Part shown: piece by piece, positions 10,087 to 18,992 of the stretch
Layout: every line of letters starts with the position of its first letter
Position numbering within the stretch: position 1 is the first letter of the stretch
Origin: Gracilibacillus salitolerans
Lineage (GTDB): Bacteria; Bacillota; Bacilli; Bacillales; Amphibacillaceae
NCBI RefSeq assembly: GCF_009650095.1
Contig: NZ_CP045915.1
Span: 2,976,001-3,040,000 of the forward strand
Reading direction: 5' to 3'
Length of the DNA: 64,000 nt
The notes under the pieces: model-generated
What the model saw: only the letters and a program-made list of their open reading frames with translations
What the model was told of the DNA's origin: nothing
The model's database searches: none
Made by a program: the position numbers and the translations under genes

Positions 10087-10484
10087 AATTTCAGCTCCTT
10101 CCTTAGTTCCTCAACATAAATATCTAATATTTGACCTTTGCTCAATTCATAAGAAATACTAGCAAAAGGTTTAGGTGGTATAAACCTCTTAGCCATCACA
10201 TTATAATAACCAAACTCGTGCATGTATAGATAGTATCCAGGCTGTTGTACTCCACCTTCAGTACCTACCATCACCTCTCCCTTTTTGGGTTCAGTGCGCA
10301 CAATAGACTCCTGTGCTTCTCCTGAATATGGCTCAAGTCCGTGGTTATATACTTCTTCTTTCATACGATCACGTAACAAATCACCAGCTTTTCTCAAAGC
10401 ACGGTTCTTAACACGACTAGGAGCCAATTCAATTAATTCAGTTTCTCGCAATAACTCATCTAGACCTTCAAATCTTAAGTCCAT
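10083..10484 (-). CDS. HK97 gp10-family head-tail joining protein
   Basis: The 133-residue protein matches the HK97 gp10 family (PF04883). An N-terminal helix carries GLDELL. A basic helix RVKNRALRKAGDLLRDRMKEE follows, and a late segment YYLYMHEFGYYN precedes a PPKPF motif. These proteins help to close the head-tail interface. The start overlaps the previous stop by one base (TAATG) and its own stop overlaps the next start, so it belongs to a tightly coupled connector cluster. Confidence 0.8.
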   Translation of the reverse strand: MDLRFEGLDELLRETELIELAPSRVKNRALRKAGDLLRDRMKEEVYNHGLEPYSGEAQESIVRTEPKKGEVMVGTEGGVQQPGYYLYMHEFGYYNVMAKRFIPPKPFASISYELSKGQILDIYVEELRKELKL

Positions 10485-10816
10485 TATGCTAACGACCTCA
10501 CAACAACGGTCATGGAAACATTTAAACCATCATCATTTTCAATCGATACAATTTCATGCTCTTTTTTATTCCACACAACGGTTAGGTTATTCGGTCTCTC
10601 GTTTTCATCTAGAGACTTTTGATAACGAATAGTAAATTCACGATTATTTTCCATGTTGTTTTGTGCTGCAGCATAGAATCGATTTCCTCGTAAGGTTTTT
10701 AATCCGCCCCATACCGTTTTATAGTGAGTTGGCTCAGTGATAGGAAATCCATTTTCATTTGTTTCACCTGCAGGTATTTGAAATTTGAGTCTTTCTCTTA
10801 ATTTTCCTGCGTTCAT
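10484..10816 (-). CDS. Head closure protein (SPP1 gp16-like)
   Basis: The 110-residue product matches the phage head-tail adaptor family (PF05521). It has an N-terminal MNAGKLRERLKFQ, a central KTVWGGLKTLRGNRFYAAAQ and a basic region with FTIRYQKSL. It should plug the portal/connector channel after packaging. It overlaps the upstream connector gene by ATGA. Confidence 0.85.
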   Translation of the reverse strand: MNAGKLRERLKFQIPAGETNENGFPITEPTHYKTVWGGLKTLRGNRFYAAAQNNMENNREFTIRYQKSLDENERPNNLTVVWNKKEHEIVSIENDDGLNVSMTVVVRSLA

Positions 10817-11121
10817 TCTTCATCACCTGCCGGCAATTCACGAGCTTTAAGCCGTAAAATGATACGTTCCAGACTGAATTTTAAGTTAGCAGTCACTGTA
10901 CCAATGACCTGCGGACGACGCTCTTCATAATAATTGGCAACCAATAATTTGATAGCCATCCCATAACTTTTAGTTGATTGATCTTTGATTCCTGAATCGT
11001 CTAGTTCTTCAACTGCCACCTCTATTAAATCGTCAAGGAAGTTCTTTTCTTCCTCTTCATTTTCGATAATGTCTTCTATTCTTAAGTATCTCGCTACTTC
11101 TTCAACACTTGGCAATGCCAT
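10813..11121 (-). CDS. Head-tail connector adaptor (gp6/gp15-like)
   Basis: The roughly 102-residue product is of the phage connector type (PF05135). A helix with VEEVARYLRIEDI is followed by a second helix FLDDLIEVAVEELDDSG and a C-terminal helix with IKLLVANYYEERRP. It would bind the portal ring. AGGAGG precedes both a GTG (11124) and an ATG (11121); I chose the ATG, but the GTG is nearly as good. Downstream overlap with the head closure gene supports a connector operon. Confidence 0.82.
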   Translation of the reverse strand: MALPSVEEVARYLRIEDIIENEEEEKNFLDDLIEVAVEELDDSGIKDQSTKSYGMAIKLLVANYYEERRPQVIGTVTANLKFSLERIILRLKARELPAGDEE

Positions 11122-11134
11122 CACTCATTACCTC

Positions 11135-11434
11135 CTATTCAGCAAGTAATGATTCTAAATGTTCCAAAACACCTTTACGTGCTTTTCCTGTTTTTTCTTT
11201 CTCAATTAATTCAGAAACTTGTTCCGATTCTAAATCTACTAGTCTTTCAACAACTTCAGAAACATTCCCGTCAAGAATGGAATCTCCTTTATTTTCCTCA
11301 ACGATTTCATAATTGATCTTGTGCTTTTTCAAAAGTTCTAACCGTTCCTCGTCAGCCTCGACAACTGTACCTGCTTTAATTGGTTTTTTTGTGATGCGAT
11401 CTCTAAATCTTTTATCTGCTTTAATTTTTACCAT
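11135..11434 (-). CDS. Small head-region protein, unknown function
   Basis: The 99-residue protein sits between the capsid and connector genes. Its N-terminal 50 residues (RFRDRITKKPIKAGTVVE, then ERLELLKKHK) resemble a short beta-rich module seen in many phage head-region proteins. The C-terminal helical part (LVDLESEQVSELI to LEHLESLL) resembles HeH/LEM-like helix-extended-helix modules. It could be a minor capsid or decoration protein; I do not recognise a defined function. Confidence 0.6.
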   Translation of the reverse strand: MVKIKADKRFRDRITKKPIKAGTVVEADEERLELLKKHKINYEIVEENKGDSILDGNVSEVVERLVDLESEQVSELIEKEKTGKARKGVLEHLESLLAE

Positions 11435-11490
11435 TTAAATTCACCTCTCGTTTTAAATTATTTAAAGAGGGGATAATTACCCCTCATCCA

Positions 11491-12732
11491 TTAAGCTTCT
11501 GGTTCTGTAGACACTTTCGCAATACGGAATGCAGATTTTAGCTTGATTTGGTGATCTAACCAAGCTGTTAACACAAACAATTCAACACCTGTTTTCACAT
11601 CTTTGTCACGATCACGTAACATCTGAAGATCGTAGTTAAAGTGAGAATAAGCGAAGTCACCAACGATAGGATCTGTAGCAGCATCCACGAATTCAGTAGG
11701 TACACCTAAGACTTGTTCTGGTTGTGCACCATATAGAGATGCATTACCGTTGGCTAACACCTCGATAATGTCCATGTAATCTACATAACGCATTACCACT
11801 TTAGCATTATCACGGAAATCTTCGTGTAAATCTGCAATAGCTGCTTTAATTGCTTTATATTTTGACTCCCCGTTCACTTCTTTGATTGCATTTTGAGTAG
11901 AATAGAAGGACATGTGCTCTTCACCAGTTGCTGGTGTTGTAGCAAACGCAACCTTTTTCTCTTTGGCTGATAAACCGGACTCTAATGCCTGATCAACAGT
12001 TGCAACTAAATTTGTTGCACTGCCGTTTAATACAGTTTCTGAAATCGGCACAAACACTTTAAACTTATGACGACCAAACGTAACACTGTCACCAGTCGCT
12101 TTCATTTCCTTAGCAGTTTCTGTGTCTCCAATAAATGAGTCGTCATCCAATTGGAATGCAATTTTCGGAATTTCTAAGTTGGTTTCTTGCGTAAACACGG
12201 AGATATCACGCAATGGATTCTTAACAAATGGTTCATGAATCAATTGATTGGAAACAGTCTTAGGTAGTAATTTCTCTCCACCAGTTGAAGGATCAGTGTT
12301 ATCACCTAACGCTTGTCGAACATCATTAGAGATTGGTTTCCCTGTCATAGTGGAACGAACCATTTCTGCTTTTGCTTCAATCACTTTTTGTTTTGGATCC
12401 TTAATGGTTTGAAGATTCTCTTGTTGTTCAAATTTTGCTCTTTGTTCAGCTTCAATTTGATCGTGCTGCTCTTTAATTACATCGAAACGCTGTTTTAAAT
12501 CATCCCGTGACTTTTGAAGTGCTTGAATATCTTCCGTTGATTTAGAAGTATCGATAGCTGCATCCGCTAGCTCATCTTCCACTTTTTGAAGTTGTTGACC
12601 AATTGTGGTCATATTTTGCTTGTATTCAAAAAGTGTTTTCTTTCCACCGAAATACTGTAGGTTATTCAGGCGCAACCATTGCCCTTTTTGACGTTGTTGC
12701 ACAGATCTCAATAATGCTTTACTTTTTGCCAT
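11491..12732 (-). CDS. Major capsid protein (HK97 fold)
   Basis: The 413-residue protein follows the ClpP-like prohead protease and has the HK97-type layout. The N-terminal 120 residues are a charged coiled coil, a delta or scaffolding domain, likely removed by the protease. The shell domain begins near the segment TDPSTGGEKLLPK at about residue 145. The shell part includes NPLRDISVF and LEIPKIAF. The first residues contain LNNLQYFGGKK, resembling a motif at the start of the neighbouring protease. The ATG follows TTAGGAGGAATTTAAC. Confidence 0.93.
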   Translation of the reverse strand: MAKSKALLRSVQQRQKGQWLRLNNLQYFGGKKTLFEYKQNMTTIGQQLQKVEDELADAAIDTSKSTEDIQALQKSRDDLKQRFDVIKEQHDQIEAEQRAKFEQQENLQTIKDPKQKVIEAKAEMVRSTMTGKPISNDVRQALGDNTDPSTGGEKLLPKTVSNQLIHEPFVKNPLRDISVFTQETNLEIPKIAFQLDDDSFIGDTETAKEMKATGDSVTFGRHKFKVFVPISETVLNGSATNLVATVDQALESGLSAKEKKVAFATTPATGEEHMSFYSTQNAIKEVNGESKYKAIKAAIADLHEDFRDNAKVVMRYVDYMDIIEVLANGNASLYGAQPEQVLGVPTEFVDAATDPIVGDFAYSHFNYDLQMLRDRDKDVKTGVELFVLTAWLDHQIKLKSAFRIAKVSTEPEA

Positions 12733-12733
12733 G

Positions 12734-13522
12734 TTAAATTCCTCCTAATATATCTTGAATTAATGCTGAATTTTGCTTTGATTGTTCAGCTATTTTATTT
12801 CTTCGTGCCATTTCTTCTTCAGAAATACCTGTTTCTTGTTTATCCACTTTCTTTTGAAGAACTTTTGGTACGTTTTTATATTGCTTGAATAAATCTTCAC
12901 TTACGGATGCTACTGCTTGGTTTTCTTCTAGCACTACATCGTTTAAACCTATTTCTTGCGCTTCTTCGGCAGATAACCAAGTTTCATCATCCAACAATTG
13001 CTTTAATTTATCTTCATTTAGCTTTTCGCCTGCCTTTTGAAGATAACTTTGAACAGCTGATTGATTAATTCGGTCTAGATCATCCGCTTTTTTACGCAAT
13101 TCATTGGAATTCCCTAGCGCAATCGTCCATGCATTATGGATCATCATCATAGAATTTTTATACATATGAATCTGATCACCAGCCATTGCGATTACACTAG
13201 CGATCGATGCAGCCAGCGCATCTACAAAAACATTCACTGTTGCAGAATGGCTTTTTAGCATATTGTGAATGGCGATTCCTTCGAACACAGCACCACCAGG
13301 TGAATTAATGTGTACATTGATGTTCGAAACATCGCCTAGTGCGTCTAAGTCTTGCTTAAAACTAGATGCGGTTGTATCTTCTTCCAACCATTGATAGCGT
13401 TCAATGTCGCCATAAATAAAAATATCCGCTGAATCTTCTTGGTTAGCAGACATCTTCATACTCCAAAACTTTTGCTTTTTAGCAAAATGTTGTAGGTTCA
13501 ATTTTAATTGTCGATTCCTCAC
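12734..13522 (-). CDS. ClpP-like prohead protease
   Basis: This 262-residue serine protease has the ClpP fold. Candidate catalytic residues are Ser106 in AASIASVIAMAG, His129 in MMMIHNAW and an Asp at about 178 before ETWLSAEEA. The INSPGG motif at 72-77 matches the ClpP oxyanion strand. Such proteases cleave scaffolding and the capsid delta domain during maturation. The GTG start follows AAGGAGGTGTGGGTTAA. The gene lies two bases upstream of the capsid gene, so translation is probably linked. Confidence 0.93.
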   Translation of the reverse strand: MRNRQLKLNLQHFAKKQKFWSMKMSANQEDSADIFIYGDIERYQWLEEDTTASSFKQDLDALGDVSNINVHINSPGGAVFEGIAIHNMLKSHSATVNVFVDALAASIASVIAMAGDQIHMYKNSMMMIHNAWTIALGNSNELRKKADDLDRINQSAVQSYLQKAGEKLNEDKLKQLLDDETWLSAEEAQEIGLNDVVLEENQAVASVSEDLFKQYKNVPKVLQKKVDKQETGISEEEMARRNKIAEQSKQNSALIQDILGGI

Positions 13523-13572
13523 TTAACCCACACCTCCTTCCAAGTGCATAAAAAATACACGCATTAAGCGTG

Positions 13573-14790
13573 TTAATCTTCGTTATTAGTGCTATTGTTA
13601 GTTGACTTCCTTTTACTTGGATCCATATCAATTGGATAAAGGTCACCAGACACCCACAATTTAGCAGCGTTGCCGCCTTCAGGTGGTTGATCTTCTAATT
13701 GTCTTACTTCATCTGGTTTCAACCACCCACTCCTAATTGCTTTCGTATAATAATCCGCTTGTGTGGATGTATCAGCTCTCAATAATGCCTTTGTATTAAA
13801 TTTAAAATAAAAACCAGCTTTTCTTTCAGCTGGTGTAAGTAGCTTTCTATTAAATTCTTGTTCATATTGCCTTACAATCGGCATTAGAGTGAGGTCCACA
13901 TACATTCGCATTAACTGTTCATTACTTGAATAGCTTTGCCCTTCAGTGTCATTAAGCATAGTTACAGGCATATTATAAACATTGGCTACACGGGAACGAG
14001 TGATACGCTCTGTTACTAACGTATCAGCTGCAAGATACTTTCTTTCTATGGGGGTTATCTCAACCCCCTGTTCTTGAAATAAAATGCCGCCGTTGTCCTT
14101 GTAAAATCGCTTAAAATCATCAATTACTCGCTGTCTCTTTTCGGTATCCAGGTTGCCGCCGTACTTTAAAATAAATGAATTAGGAGCCGATTGCATCTCC
14201 TTTAAACTGAATTCCCGAACCGCTTTGTCAAAATCATTCGCGTTTTGTAATACATTGATCGGACTGATTCCTTTTAAACTATTAGAACTAACAATATGCT
14301 TAATGTGTAACATTTCCATGTTATGCACATAATATCGATTTCCGTCTTCACCTAAAACCTGGTACCATAATTCTTTACTATTTCTTTCGATAACTGGCTC
14401 CACATAATCTGGATGTATTAAGGTAAGCCTTGATGGTTGCAATCTTATATCACGTTCAATAAGAGCATATCCATTCCCTTTTTCATCTCTTTGCGTTTCA
14501 AGATTTCGAATGAATTCAAACCCAGTCATATTTGGATTTGGATCATTAATAAGTACATCTGATGCGCTATTTTGCTTCATTTCATAGTTTTGATACAGCT
14601 TTAATGGCAATGTAGCCATACTATTAGAAAGCCTGGTTACTGCGCTAAAAATCGTTTCGTTTGTTGCTAAGGTGGAATTATCAATACCCCAAAATGTCTT
14701 TCCCATCCAAGAAGAAAAGTCAAATCCATCCCCCTTCCACGCTGCATATGCGTTGTATAAAGAGTATTTTAATCGTTGGAAGAATTTCAA
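13573..14790 (-). CDS. Portal protein (HK97 family)
   Basis: The 405-residue product matches the phage portal family PF04860. Its early part has WMGKTFWGIDNSTLATNETIFSAV and its central part has NGYALIERD and a basic tip region. A dodecamer would form the DNA entry vertex. A longer frame starts at 14808, but the TTG at 14790 has AAGGTGG seven bases upstream, while 14808 has none, so I use 14790. It lies between the large terminase and the protease genes. Confidence 0.93.
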   Translation of the reverse strand: MKFFQRLKYSLYNAYAAWKGDGFDFSSWMGKTFWGIDNSTLATNETIFSAVTRLSNSMATLPLKLYQNYEMKQNSASDVLINDPNPNMTGFEFIRNLETQRDEKGNGYALIERDIRLQPSRLTLIHPDYVEPVIERNSKELWYQVLGEDGNRYYVHNMEMLHIKHIVSSNSLKGISPINVLQNANDFDKAVREFSLKEMQSAPNSFILKYGGNLDTEKRQRVIDDFKRFYKDNGGILFQEQGVEITPIERKYLAADTLVTERITRSRVANVYNMPVTMLNDTEGQSYSSNEQLMRMYVDLTLMPIVRQYEQEFNRKLLTPAERKAGFYFKFNTKALLRADTSTQADYYTKAIRSGWLKPDEVRQLEDQPPEGGNAAKLWVSGDLYPIDMDPSKRKSTNNSTNNED

Positions 14791-14834
14791 TGTTTCACCA
14801 CCTTTCAAAGTTGGCTTTTATTCGAAATGCAACA

Positions 14835-15020
14835 TTAAATATTTTGTTTTTTGCAAGTATCAATTTCCCAATAATCGTATGGTCTAAAGTTATATTTATC
14901 AGTAACCCATCTTTCCAAAACGCTGTCACAGTCTAAATTGTTTGGTCTGTTTACATCATCCTTAACAGTTACAACAACAGGGTCATTTCCTTCAATCACC
15001 ACAAAAAATGTTCTATCCAT
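14835..15020 (-). CDS. Small phage protein, unknown
   Basis: A 61-residue acidic protein lies between terminase and portal genes, with GAAGGAGTGTTATT before its ATG. The sequence (FFVVIEGNDPVVVTVKDDV, then a Trp/Tyr-rich end) has no motif I recognise. Small genes in this position are common in HK97-like phages and mostly uncharacterised. Confidence 0.6.
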   Translation of the reverse strand: MDRTFFVVIEGNDPVVVTVKDDVNRPNNLDCDSVLERWVTDKYNFRPYDYWEIDTCKKQNI

Positions 15021-15048
15021 AATAACACTCCTTCTTTCGCATTTTGTG

Positions 15049-16842
15049 TCACTTCATAAGATCAGCCATACTAACCACACCAATATCTCCGTCACCAGTA
15101 GGAACAACTAGTTTTTCCATAACCTTCGTATGAGCATTAAGTAAAGCTGCAAATCCATCAATTTTACGATAACGGCCAGCTTTAGTTGGTAATCTGTTGT
15201 TATTTCTGTCCTTTACCAACTCTACATTGTTGATATACCAACGCAATAATGGGTTTTCATTAAAGATTACCTTGCCATCCAAGAACATTTCCTTTAGATC
15301 ATCAAGTGCTGGGCCAAGGGTTACAAACCCTTGTCTTATTTTTTCGGTTACATAACCTTTATCCTCTAGCGATTTATTTAACCTAAACGCTTTTGCTGGA
15401 TCATACGTTATAAGTTCAACGTTATATTTTTCAGCTTGATCTTCTAGCCATTCTTCTACAATATCTTTGTTGATATATTCTTCATCAACAATTGTCAAAT
15501 AGCCTTTCTCTGCCCATTCTCGGTAAGGTATTTTTTCATTACCTTCCTTCACCTTTTTCAAGGGGATCCATGAATGGGATAAAACAAATACCTCACCAGT
15601 TATTAAAGGAAACTCGATACAAGCACTGGTAAAGTCCTCGGAATCAGATAAATCGTATCCCCCAATTCCTATTTCGCCTAAAAGCGATTCGATATCTTTG
15701 TGTTTGTTGTTCTTTTCTAATGTTTTAAAGTCAATAAAAGGAACCTTGCTACCATTCGCAAATATATTAAATTGCTTGGTGATAAAATCGGAACGTTCTT
15801 CAGGATTCCGCTTATCCTTATCCCAATCATCCATGAGTACATCTAAATCAAGAGACACGCCCATGTTTGGATTAGCTTTAATCCATGTTTCTGGCTTTTC
15901 GAATTCTTTTTCATTGTCCAATTCAGCGAAATAATAAAAAGTACGTTCATCTTGGATAGCTCCGTCTAACACCTGGGCGCCATCATCATAATACTTCACT
16001 AATGGCCCATCCAGTTGATAGCCAGCTGTAGTGATGTATAAAATTAAAGGTTGCTTACGAGATCCCCGAGACTTTTTAATAACATTGATCAATTTATAAT
16101 CTTTAAACTCGTGGATTTCATCAAAAACACCTAAGTGCGTATTTAAACCATCTAGCTTTTCACTATCAGAAGCTCTAGGTTCGATCTTAGAAATGGTTTT
16201 ATCGTAAGCTATATAATCCCGGGTTGGTCTAAATTGTCTTCTCAGTTTCGGCGATTTTTTAACCATCGCTTTCGCTTCATCGAAGATAATACTTGCTTGT
16301 TGTTTCGTATTGGCCAACAAGAAAACATCAGCGCCATTTTCCCCATCTTTTGAAAAAGAATAGAGCGACAAACCACTGATTAAAGTGGATTTACCGTTTT
16401 TACGACCAATAAAAATAAGGCCCTCACGGAAGCGCCTTATACTTGTATCTTTATGAATCCAACCATACAGAGAACCAATAACAAAATGCTGCCACGGTTG
16501 AGCAACTAATTTATCATAATCGCCTTTTGACGGCTTGCAAAATTTTTCAATAAATCTAACGGGATGGTACCCTTTTTCTTCTACAAAAATCCAAGGAAAT
16601 TCTTCAGTACCTTGCCTTTTTAAATCATTTAAGTGCCTTCGCGCAGAAGAGATATTATTTTTACTAGCTACAATTTTTCCTTTTACAACTTGCTCGGCGT
16701 ACCATGTCGTTAATAACTTGTCGGATGGCTTTTCGAGAATATTACCCTTTTTCACCTGGTCTTTTTTCCATGTGATAAAACTAAAACTTTGCTTCGCCTT
16801 CTGAATGTTAGAAGTTGTCGAAGTCGTCATCATCTCCACCAT
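15049..16842 (-). CDS. terL: Terminase large subunit
   Basis: The 597-residue packaging motor matches the phage terminase-like family PF03354. The ATPase half has the Walker A-like region LIFIGRKNGKSTLISG (around residue 145) and a Walker B-like GVFDEIHEFKDYK (around 240), followed by the coupling motif ILYITTAG. The nuclease half carries GYDLSDSEDFTSA (about 395) and a late acidic cluster. It overlaps the small-subunit gene by 35 bases. The exact start is uncertain among three closely spaced ATG codons. Confidence 0.93.
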   Translation of the reverse strand: MVEMMTTSTTSNIQKAKQSFSFITWKKDQVKKGNILEKPSDKLLTTWYAEQVVKGKIVASKNNISSARRHLNDLKRQGTEEFPWIFVEEKGYHPVRFIEKFCKPSKGDYDKLVAQPWQHFVIGSLYGWIHKDTSIRRFREGLIFIGRKNGKSTLISGLSLYSFSKDGENGADVFLLANTKQQASIIFDEAKAMVKKSPKLRRQFRPTRDYIAYDKTISKIEPRASDSEKLDGLNTHLGVFDEIHEFKDYKLINVIKKSRGSRKQPLILYITTAGYQLDGPLVKYYDDGAQVLDGAIQDERTFYYFAELDNEKEFEKPETWIKANPNMGVSLDLDVLMDDWDKDKRNPEERSDFITKQFNIFANGSKVPFIDFKTLEKNNKHKDIESLLGEIGIGGYDLSDSEDFTSACIEFPLITGEVFVLSHSWIPLKKVKEGNEKIPYREWAEKGYLTIVDEEYINKDIVEEWLEDQAEKYNVELITYDPAKAFRLNKSLEDKGYVTEKIRQGFVTLGPALDDLKEMFLDGKVIFNENPLLRWYINNVELVKDRNNNRLPTKAGRYRKIDGFAALLNAHTKVMEKLVVPTGDGDIGVVSMADLMK

Positions 16843-17125
16843 TCTCTATCTTCTTTCGTTGTGCTGGAGTTAGACCAAGTGACTTCAACAAGTTATTTAA
16901 GGTTTGTACGGTTTTTGTTAGTTCGATAGCGAGAGGATTTTTCACAAGATTAGTCGCTCCAGCTTTATTGGTATATTCATACATAAGATCTGTTTTATTG
17001 ATTTCTTTTTTTAATTTTCGATAAAACCGATGTGTTTCTATATAGATTTGAATCAATTCTTCATCCGATTCTTTATAATTATCACCTAGGTATTCTCTCA
17101 GTAATTTCGCAGTTGGAACCGCCAT
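16808..17125 (-). CDS. terS: Terminase small subunit (P27 family)
   Basis: The 105-residue product starts MAVPTAKLLREYLG. A predicted helical DNA-binding region and the closing segment LKSLGLTPAQRKK are typical of the P27 family. A longer frame from 17257 is open but would include untranslated sequence; the ATG at 17125 has GAGGAGG nine bases upstream. It would recognise the packaging site next to its gene and hand DNA to TerL. Its C-terminus ends in an acidic tail DDDDFDNF. Confidence 0.85.
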   Translation of the reverse strand: MAVPTAKLLREYLGDNYKESDEELIQIYIETHRFYRKLKKEINKTDLMYEYTNKAGATNLVKNPLAIELTKTVQTLNNLLKSLGLTPAQRKKIENGGDDDDFDNF

Positions 17126-17253
17126 TTGGTAAATCCTCCTCTCGCTAATTTTGGTGTTACCCCCCCTTTCATGAAATTTTTTCCGCGGTGTACACGAAGG
17201 GGTGCTTCGCTCTATAGCATCAAGGCTTCCCACTTTCGGGGGTAGGGGGGATA
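17126..17253. other. Candidate cos/packaging site region
   Basis: The 128-base gap between the HNH gene and terS is locally richer in G and C than the surrounding genes. It holds a C-run at 17161-17166, a CCGCGG at 17183-17188 and a long G-rich stretch around 17237-17250. In phages that carry an HNH gene beside TerS, the cohesive-end site is often found in exactly this gap, and the HNH protein takes part in cutting. No end sequence can be defined from the window alone. Confidence 0.4.
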
Positions 17254-17616
17254 TCACCAGGTTTGTTCTGGATTTTCATTTACTTCAAACGTTTTTATTT
17301 TACTTGAAATATTTTTCTCTTTCTTCTTTTGTCCAAAACCTTTTTCCGGATGTAAATCGTTATGACAATCGAAGCAAACACTTATCAGGTTAGTATCTAC
17401 CAAGGCTAAGCTTGGATCATCTCTTAGGTGGACAACGTGATGAACCGTATCAGCTGGTATCGGCTCTCCATCCTCCATGCATACCTGGCACAGATACTCA
17501 TCCCTTTGCAGTATAGTGTCTCTTTTCTTTTGCCATACCCCACTCTTATAAAAAGCGTCCCTCATTTTTTTCGTTAAGATGGTGGTACTTTTCCAACGGA
17601 ATGGATTAACTTTCAT
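17254..17616 (-). CDS. HNH endonuclease (packaging-associated)
   Basis: The 120-residue protein has the HNH core. A zinc-binding CQVC is followed by the catalytic HHVVHLRDDPSLALVDTNLI region and the closing CFDCHNDLHPEKGF. In HK97-like phages an HNH protein encoded just before TerS joins the terminase in specific cos cleavage. The four-base overlap with the preceding gene and the position next to the candidate cos region support that role. Confidence 0.88.
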   Translation of the reverse strand: MKVNPFRWKSTTILTKKMRDAFYKSGVWQKKRDTILQRDEYLCQVCMEDGEPIPADTVHHVVHLRDDPSLALVDTNLISVCFDCHNDLHPEKGFGQKKKEKNISSKIKTFEVNENPEQTW

Positions 17617-17864
17617 TCTAGATCAGCTTTCAATTCTTTCATTCGTTGATTAACCTCAAGTTGTAATCTCTCACGAGTAGCTTGATCTCTTGTCCGTCTT
17701 ATCTCTTTTTGTTTTGCCCGTACTGCCTTATTAGTCACATAGCAGGTAAATCGTTTATGACAATGCTGGCACTTGAAGTATGTCTCTTTAATTCCTTTCG
17801 GATGGTCCTGATCTTTGAACTGTATGGTTGTTGGCATGCCACAATTGGTACATTGTGCTATCAT
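17613..17864 (-). CDS. Zinc-ribbon phage protein
   Basis: The 83-residue protein has two CxxC pairs (CTNC at about residue 5 and CQHC at about 33), followed by an arginine-rich predicted helix with RRTRDQATRERLQ. That layout suggests a zinc ribbon and a nucleic-acid-binding tail. It is the last of three consecutive Cys-pair proteins before the HNH gene. It may be a late-gene regulator, but there is no direct evidence for this. Confidence 0.6.
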   Translation of the reverse strand: MIAQCTNCGMPTTIQFKDQDHPKGIKETYFKCQHCHKRFTCYVTNKAVRAKQKEIRRTRDQATRERLQLEVNQRMKELKADLE

Positions 17865-17870
17865 GTTAGA

Positions 17871-18308
17871 TCACCGTCCCTCTGAATTCCAAGGCTTATG
17901 TTTTACAGTACGAATATCATTCACGCTACCTTTATTGGCATGCTCAATGTGAATAGCATTACCACCTTCAAGTGGTTTTCCGCCTCTTGTTCTATAATCA
18001 AAGCCAACGTGTATCTTACTTTTTATTTCTTCGCCTTTATAAAATACTCGAGGTACACTATCAATATCATCTAACTCAATGACTAATAGTTTACTACCAG
18101 AATCATTAACGTGCTTCGGATTCCCATAACTATTGTTGCTAGGAACTCCCTTTCTATATTTTAAAGTGCACCATTTATCAACAAAAGCACCGTTGCAACC
18201 AGGACAAACTGTGACTTCTACATACTCTTTTTTCTTAACAAAAACTCTTTCCTCTTTACCACAGTGCAAGCATTCGTAAACGACATATCCTTCTGTGTTT
18301 CCGCTCAT
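17871..18308 (-). CDS. Zinc-ribbon phage protein, unknown
   Basis: The 145-residue product has an N-terminal zinc ribbon made by CLHC (about residue 13) and CPGC (about 35). A region rich in beta strands (KLLVIELDDIDSVPRVFYKG) follows. The start overlaps the previous stop by ATGA. I do not recognise the C-terminal domain. Confidence 0.55.
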   Translation of the reverse strand: MSGNTEGYVVYECLHCGKEERVFVKKKEYVEVTVCPGCNGAFVDKWCTLKYRKGVPSNNSYGNPKHVNDSGSKLLVIELDDIDSVPRVFYKGEEIKSKIHVGFDYRTRGGKPLEGGNAIHIEHANKGSVNDIRTVKHKPWNSEGR

Positions 18309-18535
18309 GTTTGATCACCACCGGTTAAAATATCCTTAATGATCTGTTCCGCCTTGTTGAATGATAGATCCTTACTATAATCAATAGTTATATTAGAATT
18401 AATAACGTGATCTTGAATAATTGTTGTAAAAGATATGTCATAAGTATGACTAGTTTTATGTGCCATTGGTCTTACATCCGCATAAAGAATGGATGATTCT
18501 GTTTTCTGTATATCTGTTACTTTAATATCCATCAT
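18305..18535 (-). CDS. Small phage protein, unknown
   Basis: The 76-residue acidic protein has alternating beta-strand pattern (VTDIQKTESSILYADV, then TYDISFTTIIQDHV). It overlaps both neighbours by four bases, so it is co-translated with two zinc-ribbon proteins. No known motif is visible. Confidence 0.5.
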   Translation of the reverse strand: MMDIKVTDIQKTESSILYADVRPMAHKTSHTYDISFTTIIQDHVINSNITIDYSKDLSFNKAEQIIKDILTGGDQT

Positions 18536-18966
18536 TTATCACCATCCTTTTTATTAATCACAACTTTCATATCACTTTTCCTTATTTCTTCTTCTGGAAT
18601 GTTGTGTAAGTTCGACAGTGTTTTAATAATGACATCGGTGTTATGTTTCTTTTGTTGTTCCTCTAACTCTTTCAACGAAGCAGTAGTTTTCTTCGCTTCA
18701 CGTTGTACTGCTTTTAATCCTTTGATTGTATCGGAAACATCTGCAGTAATTATTAATGTTCCAGCACTTATTTTCTTTTGTTTCATTCGCCTGTTATTAA
18801 CCTCTTCGCCAGATCTAGTAATTACAGGTTGAACTGGACCCTCGCAACGATTACACCCTAACCCATCAGTAAATTTAAATTGACGTTCTGTAAATACTTC
18901 TCGATAACCACATTCCATACATTCAAGTGTAGTTACTTTACCTTCGCACGACTTATCGACTGCCAT
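18532..18966 (-). CDS. Zinc-ribbon phage protein, unknown
   Basis: The 144-residue product starts with a zinc ribbon formed by CMEC (about residue 16) and CNRC (about 38). A central region with IITADVSDTIKGLKAVQREAKK resembles a coiled linker, and the end is basic. AAGGAGCG precedes the ATG. It heads a coupled four-gene run that ends at the HNH endonuclease gene. Confidence 0.55.
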   Translation of the reverse strand: MAVDKSCEGKVTTLECMECGYREVFTERQFKFTDGLGCNRCEGPVQPVITRSGEEVNNRRMKQKKISAGTLIITADVSDTIKGLKAVQREAKKTTASLKELEEQQKKHNTDVIIKTLSNLHNIPEEEIRKSDMKVVINKKDGDK

Positions 18967-18992
18967 GATCTACACGCTCCTTTTCAGGTACT

